Part shown: in pieces, positions 1 to 7,580 of the stretch
Numbering within the stretch: position 1 is the stretch's first letter
Layout: each line of letters opens with the position of its first letter
From: Bacteroidota bacterium
GTDB taxonomy: Bacteria > Bacteroidota > Bacteroidia > Bacteroidales > Prolixibacteraceae
Reading direction: 5' to 3'
NCBI GenBank assembly: GCA_030695265.1
Contig: JAUYTA010000187.1
Span: 1-19,755, forward strand
DNA: 19,755 nt
The notes under the pieces: model-generated
Seen by the model: the letters and a program-made list of their open reading frames with translations, nothing else
Database searches by the model: none
What the model was told of the DNA's origin: nothing
Program-made: the position numbers and the translations under genes

Positions 1-955
1 TGGTTCCGTCCACAATTGGTATATTGTCTGCAACAGAAATCAAATCGGCTAGGGACCTGTCTTTCATGAATGTTGCAATTTGTTTGGTACGGCTGATAGC
101 ATCTGATTCCGACGAACGAATATCCAACAGTTTGCCGGTGAATCCGAATTTGTTGGCACAGACATTAATAAACCTTCCACGTAGCAGTGTGTCGTCCATG
201 TCGAAGATTATCAGTTTATTAAGCTTTCGGAGATGGTCTTTTAGTGCATATCCCAGTTGCGAATGGATTTCCTTGTTTGCACTGGATTCATCTGCAATGT
301 AAGGTGGCTTTTTTGTCGAGGTGCCTTTTAAAATAATGGCTTGTGCCACTTCTTTGCTCATTTTTCCGAGTTCCTGCCAGGGCTTGCTTTTATTTTCGAT
401 GTATCCGATTTCTACATCACTAATGCGTACTTTCATCAGGTGTATATCAATCAATATTCCAATGTCCACTCCATAATCTTCCCTGAAATCTAATTTCTGA
501 AATAGCGATTTTTTTCCGGCAATCATTCCACTCAAAGGTTGTTTGTATTGAAGTAATTCGGGAAAAAAAATGCTAAGAAGTGGTTTTGCCACCAGTTCGG
601 TAACCCTGCCTGCATTCCGGCTGAAGGAAGATTTTACAAAGTCTGCCTCACCCCGAAGGATAGGATCTGCCAGTAATCCGATAGTATCAGGCGGATACGG
701 GTCAATGTCTCCATCGAGAAAGACAACGATTTCGTTGGCGGCATAAAGCAACCCGTCTTTCATCGAAGTGCCCTTCCCAAGTTTTGTGCTGGTGATCACT
801 TTCGCGCCGTTTTCACGTGCGATAGGGACAGTCTGGTCGATTGATTTGTCATCAACAACAATTACTTCGCTCACATTTGGCTGACTTTTGGCAAAGTTCA
901 CTACCGCCGCGATATGAGCTTCTTCGTTCAATGTAGGTATGATGACAGAGATCAT
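1..955 (-). CDS. GT81-like glucosyl-3-phosphoglycerate synthase fused to a HAD phosphatase (3' end outside window)
   Basis: This gene starts at ATG 955-953 and is open to the left edge; 318 codons are visible. Residues 1-215 are a GT-A glycosyltransferase: PTLNEE (7-12), VVDDKS (33-38), the metal-binding D81-G-D83, then GRVTELVAKPLL (116-127), DYGVDIGILID (160-170) and ELGKMSKEV (195-203). The last three blocks resemble GT81 glucosyl-3-phosphoglycerate synthase (GpgS), which moves glucose from an NDP-sugar to 3-phosphoglycerate. After a linker, residues 247-258 carry HAD motif I, D252-x-D254-x-T256, and what follows resembles the cap of SerB-type (HAD-IB) phosphatases. One protein could thus make the phosphorylated intermediate and dephosphorylate it to glucosylglycerate, an osmolyte. 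Sugar donor and acceptor are inferred; mannosyl-3-phosphoglycerate chemistry is possible. The rest of the HAD domain lies outside the window. It lies 38 bp after the antiporter gene, probably in the same operon. Confidence 0.8.
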   Translation of the reverse strand, partial: MISVIIPTLNEEAHIAAVVNFAKSQPNVSEVIVVDDKSIDQTVPIARENGAKVITSTKLGKGTSMKDGLLYAANEIVVFLDGDIDPYPPDTIGLLADPILRGEADFVKSSFSRNAGRVTELVAKPLLSIFFPELLQYKQPLSGMIAGKKSLFQKLDFREDYGVDIGILIDIHLMKVRISDVEIGYIENKSKPWQELGKMSKEVAQAIILKGTSTKKPPYIADESSANKEIHSQLGYALKDHLRKLNKLIIFDMDDTLLRGRFINVCANKFGFTGKLLDIRSSESDAISRTKQIATFMKDRSLADLISVADNIPIVDGT

Positions 956-993
956 GGCGTTGAGTTTTGGTTATTAACATTAACGTAGGTTTG

Positions 994-3264
994 TCAATCC
1001 CGCAGTATCAGTATTGATGGTGCCACGCTGAGCCAACTGCTTCGTGATTCAACGAGCGTTTTCCACCCTTCTGCAGATACAATCATTAACTGAAATTTTT
1101 GGATAAATGTTTCATCAATCACGTTTACCTGATCAAGGGTAATATGGTTGGGCGCTTCATGTTCAATTGCCCTGATGGCTTCTTTTATTTCGGAGAGGCT
1201 TTTGGTTAGCCCTTTCGGATCGGCCACTGTAATTTGTGCTTCTGAATTTTTAATCAGGCGTTGGAGGTATTGAATCAGAAAACCATCGTTCCCTGAAAAT
1301 ATAGGAGCAATAATTTGGTCCCAGTCTCCGGAATTTTTGTCTATCAAAATTCCGACCGGGACTTTGCTTCCTGAAAGTATGTTTTGTGTGCGGTCGTCGA
1401 AGGGAGAGTTGCCAAACAGTTTTTCTTTTCCTGAAACTTTCTGGATAAGGCGGTCGGGGTTAATGATGCTGGTGGTATATCCCAGTATTCTGCCCAAAAG
1501 AGTTCCCTCAAAAATCGATTGCCCGATGCCAATTAACAGAAGGTCAAAATCACCTTTGTTGGTTATTTCTGCAATGTCAGCGTCAATGTCATCGGTGGCT
1601 TTAAAAAGGGTCGTAATTTTCTGATTCAGTAATTTTGATTCCTGAATGACAGGCGAAAAACTCTCGTTCTCATACTCTTCCAGATTATAGTGGTGCAGCA
1701 AGTTGTTCGGGCATAAGTGCAGCGCAGTAACCGTAGCATTTTCCGTTTGCTTTTTCACTAAACGATTGGCCAGCTGTAACAACGATTTGCCCATTTCAGG
1801 ATTACCAAAAGATAAAATAATCTTGTATTTTATGAGTTGGTTCACCTGTTCGGAGATCAGGCTTGGCTTTTTCCTGAATATTCGATTAATTAAGTCCAGG
1901 GCAGGACCTGTCATGAAAGTAGTGACCAAAGCCATAATGACCATCATCGAAAAAATTTCAGGGGAGAGGATACCAAGGTCGTACCCAATGCTAAGTACCA
2001 CCAGTTCCATTAGTCCCCGGGTATTCATCAGCGCGCCGATGGTAAGGCTGTCGCGCCAGTTTTGCCCGACAAATTTAGCTGCAAGAGCGCTTCCGATGAA
2101 CTTACCGGCTATGGCGACCAGGATGATCAGTCCGGTTATTTTCCAGAGATAAAGGTCGTTTAGCAATCCAATTTCAGTGCGTAGTCCGGTGAAAACAAAA
2201 AACAATGGGAGTAAAAGCACCAGTGCTACATCCTCGACCTTTTCAATAAATATATTTCGGAACTTGGTGCTTTCGGGCATTATAACGCCAGCCATAAATG
2301 CGCCAAACAACGCATGGATGCCGATAATTTCGGTTGTGTAAGATGAAACTATCAGTGTCAGGAAGAATATGGAGACAATTTGCTTGCTCATCGTTTCGCG
2401 CGAGGGGTATAAATCACCCACCCGTTTCAAAAATGGTTTGACCAATTTGAGCATCAGGAAAACATAGCCAACAGCAATACCGATGGTGTACAGTGAACTC
2501 ACAAACGAACCGGCTTTTGATATGGCGATTACTGCGGCAAGCAAACACCAGGCGCTGATGTCGTCGGCTGCGGCACAGGTAATAACGATGGCTCCCAACC
2601 TTGTTTTATGAATTCCCCTTTCGTGTACGATGCGAGCCAGTACCGGGAAAGCGGTTATGCTCATTGCAATGCCGAGGAATAAGCCAAACGATAGAAATTG
2701 TACGCCTGAGGGGGCGAAAGTTTGATAGATAAAATACGCCAGGCCCATGCCAAGCGCAAATGGGAAAATAATGCTTGCATGACTGATGACGATTGCGTCA
2801 TGGGCTTTGTTTTTTAGTGTCTTCAAATCGAGTTCCATGCCCACCATAAACATAAACAGTATAAGCCCTATCTGACTTAAAAACTGGAGGTTGCCCATTG
2901 AGTGGTCAGGAAATAATGAATTGAAGAATTCAGGGAAATACATGCCAAGGAGCGATGGCCCCAGCACAATGCCTGCAATAATTTCGCCAATAACCGTGGG
3001 TTGACCTATTTTTTTACAGGCCCATCCAAGTATTCGGGCCGTTATTATTATGGCGGTTATTTGAGCCAGAAGTATGGCCAACGGGTGTGACAGGTTATGC
3101 AAAAACGAATTTACAAACTCCAGCCACTGACTTTCACCTACTTCGGGCAGGTGTACGTCCCTTCCAAATTCGAGCGTTTTCCCTTGTTGTGCAATCCAAT
3201 GGATAAGCAACGAAAAACTGCCGATAACGCAGATGTAGAAAAAGACGTTTCGAAATTTTTTCAT
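994..3264 (-). CDS. CPA2-family cation:proton antiporter with cytoplasmic USP-like tail
   Basis: A 756-residue integral membrane exchanger, expected to swap Na+ or K+ for H+ across the inner membrane. Residues 7-25 form an extra N-terminal helix followed by a polar segment (26-58). The Na+/H+ exchanger domain spans about 60-465 with roughly a dozen hydrophobic stretches. Family marks are IGQPTVIGEIIAGIVLGPSLLG (86-107, with the typical GEI-GIVLGPS), the ion-binding AAADDISAW (231-239, D234-D235), a conserved lysine in AGKF (386-389) and NTRGLMELV (414-422). A DD pair is usual in electrogenic CPA2 exchangers such as NapA and NhaA, while KefC-type carriers have QD. Residues about 470-756 form a soluble tail like the universal-stress-like domains of CHX/NhaS3-type carriers, probably regulatory. 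It lies 21 bp after the zinc-ribbon gene and 38 bp before the glycosyltransferase gene, so an operon is likely. The ion cannot be settled from sequence. Confidence 0.9.
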   Translation of the reverse strand: MKKFRNVFFYICVIGSFSLLIHWIAQQGKTLEFGRDVHLPEVGESQWLEFVNSFLHNLSHPLAILLAQITAIIITARILGWACKKIGQPTVIGEIIAGIVLGPSLLGMYFPEFFNSLFPDHSMGNLQFLSQIGLILFMFMVGMELDLKTLKNKAHDAIVISHASIIFPFALGMGLAYFIYQTFAPSGVQFLSFGLFLGIAMSITAFPVLARIVHERGIHKTRLGAIVITCAAADDISAWCLLAAVIAISKAGSFVSSLYTIGIAVGYVFLMLKLVKPFLKRVGDLYPSRETMSKQIVSIFFLTLIVSSYTTEIIGIHALFGAFMAGVIMPESTKFRNIFIEKVEDVALVLLLPLFFVFTGLRTEIGLLNDLYLWKITGLIILVAIAGKFIGSALAAKFVGQNWRDSLTIGALMNTRGLMELVVLSIGYDLGILSPEIFSMMVIMALVTTFMTGPALDLINRIFRKKPSLISEQVNQLIKYKIILSFGNPEMGKSLLQLANRLVKKQTENATVTALHLCPNNLLHHYNLEEYENESFSPVIQESKLLNQKITTLFKATDDIDADIAEITNKGDFDLLLIGIGQSIFEGTLLGRILGYTTSIINPDRLIQKVSGKEKLFGNSPFDDRTQNILSGSKVPVGILIDKNSGDWDQIIAPIFSGNDGFLIQYLQRLIKNSEAQITVADPKGLTKSLSEIKEAIRAIEHEAPNHITLDQVNVIDETFIQKFQLMIVSAEGWKTLVESRSSWLSVAPSILILRD

Positions 3265-3285
3265 GTTGGGTGCAATTTGTATTAA

Positions 3286-3510
3286 TTATATCCAGTTGGT
3301 TGTCAGGTTGATTAAGGCCAAACTTCCAATAGACTTGAGTAATTCATTCTTTTTCGTTTTATTTCGCATGATTTGCTCGAAGAATTTTTCTTCTTCGACA
3401 CAATTCGTGCAGCGACCATCATCAATTAATATTTTGTTCGAGTTTTCTCCACAACATTTGCAAATTCCTTTTTTGAGGTCAAATTCTGAATAAGTTGTTC
3501 TGGTTTTCAT
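3286..3510 (-). CDS. Small zinc-ribbon protein
   Basis: A 74-residue protein starting at ATG 3510. It has two cysteine pairs, C17-x2-C20 (with an extra C19) and C34-x2-C37, spaced as in a small zinc ribbon, followed by an acidic then basic helix (VEEEKFFEQIMRNKTKKNE) and a mildly hydrophobic C-terminus. No enzyme motif is present. I do not recognise a named family. It is the first gene of the run that continues into the antiporter (21 bp gap) and the GT81-HAD fusion, so it may regulate or assist that module; this rests only on position. The ordered cysteines and tight spacing support a real gene even though it is short. Confidence 0.7.
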   Translation of the reverse strand: MKTRTTYSEFDLKKGICKCCGENSNKILIDDGRCTNCVEEEKFFEQIMRNKTKKNELLKSIGSLALINLTTNWI

Positions 3511-3643
3511 ACTATAAACAATAAATGATTACCCATTGATATCGTATTTCTATTCAAATATGAGTTTAAAATCCTGAAGAACCTTGGGCTTTTGGGAAGC
3601 AGGGAGCGGAAATGTAATAAGAAGGTCAAATTTTGTAATCAAC

Positions 3644-4372
3644 CTACCTGCTTGTTTTAATTATGAATTCGTCGCGGTAAGTTTCGCCCAGGGTAAGTAC
3701 CAAAGGCTTTTCTGACTGGAGAAAAATGTTGGTGGTAATCTGATTGTTTGAAAAATATAATACTTTGTTCAATGAAATGAGTTCTTTTTTGTTGACACGG
3801 CAAAACTGGTCGGGTGGCAAAACGGAAATGAGTTTCTCAAATGTAATGTTCTTCAATTGAAGGACTGCGCCATTTTCCAACAGGGCCGTTTTGTCGCGGC
3901 TGTCGATTTCGGAGGTGTGTATGTAAACCAACTGGTCGAAAAATAACTGGACGTTTCCTTTGTCGGTATTTAAACGGATGTGTTTCCTGATTTTGCTAAC
4001 GGAGTTTATCCGGTTTATGGCTTTGTTTACCGCTTGCTGAAGTCGTTCGGGTTTTACCGGTTTTATTACATAGTCGATGGCATCCAGATCGAAAGCGTTG
4101 GTCGCATAGTCTTTGTAGGCAGTGGTGAAAATTACCGGTTTATCTTTGAGTATTTCAGCTATCTGTATGCCACTGATTCCGGGCATTTCAATGTCAAGTA
4201 TGCACAGATCAAATTCCAGCCCGGAGAATTCTCTCAAAAATATATCCGGATCGTTAAAAGCCCTGATCACTTCCAGTTCGGGTATCTGTTCACAAAGCAA
4301 TTTCAGGTACGAAAGCCCCGGCAATTCATCGTCCAGCAGCAAGCATTTCAGCTTTGTATTCAAGCAGTTCAA
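3644..4372 (-). CDS. LytTR-family response regulator
   Basis: A two-domain transcription regulator of 242 residues. The receiver (about 8-120) shows the acidic pocket D14-D15, the phosphoacceptor D60 in CILDIEMPG, T83-T84 and K104 in VIKP. The C-terminal LytTR DNA-binding domain (about 140-240) has the typical FCRVNKKELISLNKV segment. No ATG lies between the upstream in-frame stop and the receiver core; the best starts are TTG at 4372 or TTG at 4363. With TTG 4372 the gene overlaps the kinase gene by 47 bp, so translation is probably coupled. The partner is the LytS-like kinase just upstream. The target genes cannot be named: no secretion, wall or transport gene is obviously co-transcribed with the pair, but the zinc-ribbon/antiporter run begins 133 bp downstream on the same strand. 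Confidence 0.88.
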   Translation of the reverse strand: MNCLNTKLKCLLLDDELPGLSYLKLLCEQIPELEVIRAFNDPDIFLREFSGLEFDLCILDIEMPGISGIQIAEILKDKPVIFTTAYKDYATNAFDLDAIDYVIKPVKPERLQQAVNKAINRINSVSKIRKHIRLNTDKGNVQLFFDQLVYIHTSEIDSRDKTALLENGAVLQLKNITFEKLISVLPPDQFCRVNKKELISLNKVLYFSNNQITTNIFLQSEKPLVLTLGETYRDEFIIKTSR

Positions 4373-5099
4373 TTTTTAAGTGAGCGATATATACGTTGTC
4401 TTCAATAAAATGGTCGAACTTGAAATGATCGTTGTAAATGATCTTCAGGCGTTGTTCGAGCGTTTCGATTCCAAACCCACTTTTTTCTTTACTGATGGGT
4501 GATTTTGCTGATACTTTGTTGGCAACGGTAAGCTTAAAATTGCTATCGTTAAACTCGAAGATGACAGAAATGAAAGCACCTCCGCTTTGCAGATCGGCAT
4601 GTTTGAAGGCATTTTCAATTAAATCAGTAGAAATAAAAGGCGCCAGCAAACGTTGGTGATACAGCGGCTCATTTTCATTGATCTTTAATTTTACTTTTAA
4701 ATCGAAGAGCGGGCTGAGTTTAATTTTATTGATTTCAATCAAATTGAGGGCAAATTCAACTTCCTGCTTTGGAGTGACGAATTTACTGCGGCTGTCGTAA
4801 AGTATATAATCCAGCACATTGGATAATTTATCCAGCGCAAAATAGGTTTGGTAGGCATGTGACTGTACGGAGTTAAGTATGTTCTTGAAAAGGTGTGGAT
4901 TTAGCCTTGAATCCAGATTTTCGAGTTCTATTTGGTCGTATTTTTCTTTGATATCTTTATACTTAGATTTAAGTATCTGTTTTTCATGCTCCGATTTCTT
5001 CATCCTGATAATCAAATATACGATCAACGACAGAGAAACAAGAAGAGCGCAAACAGCACTGTAAACAAGCAAAGGCGATAATTTTATCTGGAGTTCCAT
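4326..5099 (-). CDS. LytS-type sensor histidine kinase (His_kinase/HATPase_c)
   Basis: A 257-residue kinase counted from ATG 5099; a TTG two codons earlier is less likely. One hydrophobic helix (about residues 9-32) is followed by a charged coiled-coil-like stretch (about 33-60). The phosphoacceptor is H69 in LNPHLFKNIL, the hallmark of the LytS/YehU His_kinase family. The ATPase part has the N box LIENAFKHA (N163) and a G-rich GFGIETLEQRL (about 208-218), where the family usually has G-G-L-N-x2-R. There is no extracellular sensor domain, so it may sense the membrane or a partner protein, as many short Bacteroidota kinases of this type are thought to do. It is the first gene of a two-gene unit and overlaps the LytTR regulator. 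Confidence 0.88.
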   Translation of the reverse strand: MELQIKLSPLLVYSAVCALLVSLSLIVYLIIRMKKSEHEKQILKSKYKDIKEKYDQIELENLDSRLNPHLFKNILNSVQSHAYQTYFALDKLSNVLDYILYDSRSKFVTPKQEVEFALNLIEINKIKLSPLFDLKVKLKINENEPLYHQRLLAPFISTDLIENAFKHADLQSGGAFISVIFEFNDSNFKLTVANKVSAKSPISKEKSGFGIETLEQRLKIIYNDHFKFDHFIEDNVYIAHLKIELLEYKAEMLAAGR

Positions 5100-5116
5100 T
5101 TGCAATCAGTTTTTAA

Positions 5117-5124
5117 CAAAGTTA
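5117..5124 (-). promoter_or_regulatory. Candidate -7 element for the kinase/regulator pair
   Basis: On the minus strand this reads TAACTTTG, a full match to the Bacteroidota -7 consensus TAnnTTTG, 17 bp upstream of the kinase ATG. No convincing -33 TTTG is seen at the usual distance, so the call rests on one element. The leader would be only about 10 nt. Confidence 0.35.
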
Positions 5125-5186
5125 GGTTTTTTTGCAGGTCAAAAACTGCCAGGAATAATTTCATTAGATATTTCTGCACATAAAGC

Positions 5187-5221
5187 AAAAGGATCCGATC
5201 TTTTTATGACCGGATCCTTTT
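5187..5221 (-). terminator. Hairpin terminator after the CDGSH gene
   Basis: A perfect 11-bp inverted repeat (AAAAGGATCCG / CGGATCCTTTT) with a 13-nt loop. The arms end in A and T runs, so it can work in both directions. It lies 21 bp after the stop of the double-CDGSH gene. Confidence 0.75.
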
Positions 5222-5242
5222 CCTGAAAATAACTTCTGCTTA

Positions 5243-5479
5243 TTAAAGCGTCTTGTGTGTTCCGTCGCAAAATGGTGGATTTTTTGTGTTTTTGCACTGG
5301 CAAAGCCATACCTCCTGCTTTTGTGCAATTTTAAATAGTACCGGTGTAAATTTGGTTCCCAGGTGCGATCCATCGCAAAATGGCTGATTGGAACTTCTTC
5401 CGCAAGCACACCAGAAAAATTGTCCGGGTTCAAGCGTCACCTGTGCAGGCATTTTTGCCGCAATTAAAGGTTTGTCCAT
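5243..5479 (-). CDS. Tandem CDGSH iron-sulfur protein
   Basis: A 78-residue protein with two CDGSH motifs. The first is C24-x-C26 ... P-F-C35-D-G-S-H39, the second C60-x-C62 ... P-F-C71-D-G-T-H75. Each set of three cysteines and one histidine is the mitoNEET-type ligand set for a labile 2Fe-2S cluster, so the chain should hold two clusters, as in the CISD3/Miner2 type. There is no signal peptide or membrane helix, so it should be cytoplasmic. Such proteins are linked to electron or cluster transfer and redox sensing; the partner here is unknown. It is the last gene of a two-gene unit with the SMP-30-like gene, 8 bp apart. Confidence 0.93.
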   Translation of the reverse strand: MDKPLIAAKMPAQVTLEPGQFFWCACGRSSNQPFCDGSHLGTKFTPVLFKIAQKQEVWLCQCKNTKNPPFCDGTHKTL

Positions 5480-5487
5480 AGCGATTT

Positions 5488-6312
5488 TTATGGGTTAAGT
5501 TTGTATGCTTCAACACTGTTGCCTGAAAAAGTGGGAACCAATACCAATTTTTTACCGGGCACATAATCAATATCGGCTGTATTTTTTTTGTCAACAGTAT
5601 CCAATAATTTAATCGACTCAGTTCCTTTGGTTACAAAAATACGACCCGGCCAGTTCGAATAAATAAATTCCCCGTTCTCCATCTTTTCAAGTCCGTCAAT
5701 GCCGCCGCAATTATCAACCAGTACTTTTATTTCTTTTGTTTTTATATCCGCCTGAAGAAGCTGTCCGGTTCCGATGTAGAGTTTTCCTTTTTCTGCCCAC
5801 AAACCATTCGGATTGGCGATTAGCTTGTCTTCGAGCCAAAGAACTAATTTCCCATTTTCAAGTACATAAATTTTATTGTCGCGCATGTCGGTAACAAATA
5901 CAGTTCCGCCTTCAGAAGCTGTAACGTCGTTCAGGAATTTTGCGTTTTCAAGCTTGATTTTGCTGGTTATTTTTCCGTCTTTGATGCTGATTACCACAAG
6001 TTCATCAATGTCGGCTACATACAGATTGCCTTTGTGAATAGCCTGACCTTTTGGGGCATTCAAGCCGGTAACCCATTTTAAATTTTTTATTTTTCCGTCT
6101 AAATCAAGTATTGAAATAAAGCCATTCCCATCTTTTGTCGATGCATCGCCATCAATATTGGTCACATAAACATTGTTTGTTTTTTCATCAAACAAAGCAG
6201 ATTCAGGAGTTTTGAGACCTCCGGAAGTCGTCCAGATTTTGGTGAGGGTTTGGGAGTTAACTGATAATCCAATTAATACCATCATGAAGAGAAAAATGTT
6301 TCGTAATTTCAT
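5488..6312 (-). CDS. Secreted SMP-30/NHL-like beta-propeller protein
   Basis: A 274-residue protein with a signal peptide (about 1-20, cleavage near SVNS-QT), so it is probably periplasmic. The rest is repeated beta blades: ALFDEKTNNVYVTNIDGD (about 39-56), GNLYVADIDELVVIS, FVTDMRDNKIYVLENGK, GLWAEKGKLYIGTG and IDGLEKMENGEFIYSNWPG. This pattern fits a six-bladed propeller of the SMP-30/gluconolactonase or NHL kind. The metal-binding residues of active SMP-30 lactonases cannot be assigned with confidence, so lactone hydrolysis is only a possibility. It lies 8 bp before the CDGSH gene on the same strand and is divergent from a second secreted propeller, the Pgl-like lactonase. Confidence 0.75.
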   Translation of the reverse strand: MKLRNIFLFMMVLIGLSVNSQTLTKIWTTSGGLKTPESALFDEKTNNVYVTNIDGDASTKDGNGFISILDLDGKIKNLKWVTGLNAPKGQAIHKGNLYVADIDELVVISIKDGKITSKIKLENAKFLNDVTASEGGTVFVTDMRDNKIYVLENGKLVLWLEDKLIANPNGLWAEKGKLYIGTGQLLQADIKTKEIKVLVDNCGGIDGLEKMENGEFIYSNWPGRIFVTKGTESIKLLDTVDKKNTADIDYVPGKKLVLVPTFSGNSVEAYKLNP

Positions 6313-6325
6313 AGCTATAATTTTA

Positions 6326-6333
6326 TAAATTTG
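6326..6333 (+). promoter_or_regulatory. Candidate -7 element for the Pgl-like lactonase
   Basis: TAAATTTG matches TAnnTTTG exactly and sits 65 bp upstream of the lactonase ATG in the 86-bp divergent gap. No clear -33 TTTG is visible. The minus strand has only a near match (CAAATTTG at 6362-6369) for the opposite gene. Confidence 0.3.
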
Positions 6334-6398
6334 AATTCGTTTTAATAAAACATTGCAATTTCAAATTTGTTAATCAGGAGCACAAAAAAAATTATACT

Positions 6399-7520
6399 AT
6401 GAAACTAATTCTGCTGTTTGTATTCGGCATTTCCATTTTTGGGATGCCTGCCCAGGCAAAAAGGCACATCATGTATGTTGGAACCTACACCAAAGGCCAG
6501 GCCGATGGTATTTTTGTGTATTCGTTCGATGATAGGACAGGGAAACTTGTTGATCTGAAGATACCTGTAGTCAGCAATAATCCTTCATTTCTTACCATCT
6601 CGCCCGATAAAAAATATTTGTACTCGGTTGGCGAGGTCGATAATCTTGATGAGAAACACAGCGGAGGCGTTTCTGCTTTCAGGATTGAAAAAACAGGCCA
6701 TTTAAGTTTGCTCAACCGTGTGCATACCTTTGGTGCAAATCCATGTCACGTAACTATTTCACCTGATGGGAAAAAAGTAGTTACCTCGAATTATTCCGGC
6801 GGAAATCTTTCCTACTTCAATGTGCTTCCTGATGGAAGTTTGTCGGAAATTGTACAAACAGTTCAACATTCCGGAAGCGGGCCATTCCCGGGTCGCCAAA
6901 CCGAACCACATGCCCATTCTGCCCGGTTTGATCCTTCAGGAAAACTTTTGTATGCAGCCGATTTGGGTATCGACCAGTTGAAAATTTACCAGGTTGGATC
7001 AGGCAACAAACCTCTTTCGCCCAATGCCCAACCATTTGTGAAACTGGCGCCGGGTTCCGGCCCGCGTCATTTCGATTTTTCTCCTGACGGACAATTTATT
7101 TATGTTATCAACGAGCTAAGCTCCACAATTACAGTTCTGATGAAATATGGTGGAGTATGGAAAGAAGTTCAGACAATTAAAACCCTGCCGAAAGATTTTT
7201 CAGGAGAAAGCTGGTGTGCTGATATTCATCTGTCGGCTGATGGTCGTTTTGTTTACGGTTCGAACCGCGGACACAACAGCATTGCCGTTTTCAAACGCGA
7301 CCAGATGAATGGAAGACTTGAAATGATTCAAACCATTTCAGTTGAGGGAAACTGGCCGCGTAACTTTACCCTTGATCCAACCGGTAGTTTTTTAATTGTT
7401 GCCAACCAGCGAAGCAACGATATCACCGTTTTTAAAGTCGATGAAATTACAGGAAAACTTAATTATACGGGCATAAAAGTTCAAAATGAATCACCGGTTT
7501 GTTTGCAGTTTTTGAGGTAG
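6399..7520 (+). CDS. Secreted lactonase-family protein (6-phosphogluconolactonase fold, YbhE-like)
   Basis: A 373-residue protein of the seven-bladed lactonase family (PF10282), which includes E. coli Pgl. Family blocks are MYVGTYT (25-31), NPSFLTISPDKKYLYSVGE (61-79), PCHVTISPDG (115-124), EPHAHSARFDPSGKLLYAADLG (169-190, with the conserved PHAHS) and GSGPRHFDFSPDG (219-231). A signal peptide at 1-20 (cleavage after MPAQA) places it outside the cytoplasm. That argues against a role in the cytoplasmic pentose phosphate pathway and for a periplasmic sugar lactone or cleavage product. It is transcribed divergently from the SMP-30-like gene and ends at its own terminator. The family call is firm; the substrate is unknown. 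Confidence 0.88.
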   Translation: MKLILLFVFGISIFGMPAQAKRHIMYVGTYTKGQADGIFVYSFDDRTGKLVDLKIPVVSNNPSFLTISPDKKYLYSVGEVDNLDEKHSGGVSAFRIEKTGHLSLLNRVHTFGANPCHVTISPDGKKVVTSNYSGGNLSYFNVLPDGSLSEIVQTVQHSGSGPFPGRQTEPHAHSARFDPSGKLLYAADLGIDQLKIYQVGSGNKPLSPNAQPFVKLAPGSGPRHFDFSPDGQFIYVINELSSTITVLMKYGGVWKEVQTIKTLPKDFSGESWCADIHLSADGRFVYGSNRGHNSIAVFKRDQMNGRLEMIQTISVEGNWPRNFTLDPTGSFLIVANQRSNDITVFKVDEITGKLNYTGIKVQNESPVCLQFLR

Positions 7521-7536
7521 AACATATTTAAAATAA

Positions 7537-7560
7537 GAGGCTGCCTTTTCAGACAGCCTC
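7537..7560. terminator. Bidirectional hairpin between convergent genes
   Basis: GAGGCTG (7537-7543) pairs with CAGCCTC (7554-7560) across a 10-nt loop, with A- or T-rich flanks on both sides. It lies between the lactonase stop and the convergent zf-TFIIB gene and can serve both. Confidence 0.7.
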
Positions 7561-7580
7561 AAAATTTACTAACTAATTAA

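Noticed and set aside
1703..2152. 149-codon open frame on the plus strand.
   Set aside because: It is antisense to the antiporter gene, whose protein sequence is clearly conserved, and the product has no recognisable domain.
5164..5433. 89-codon minus-strand frame overlapping the CDGSH gene.
   Set aside because: The overlapping frame encodes two complete CDGSH motifs; this one shows none and runs through the terminator hairpin.
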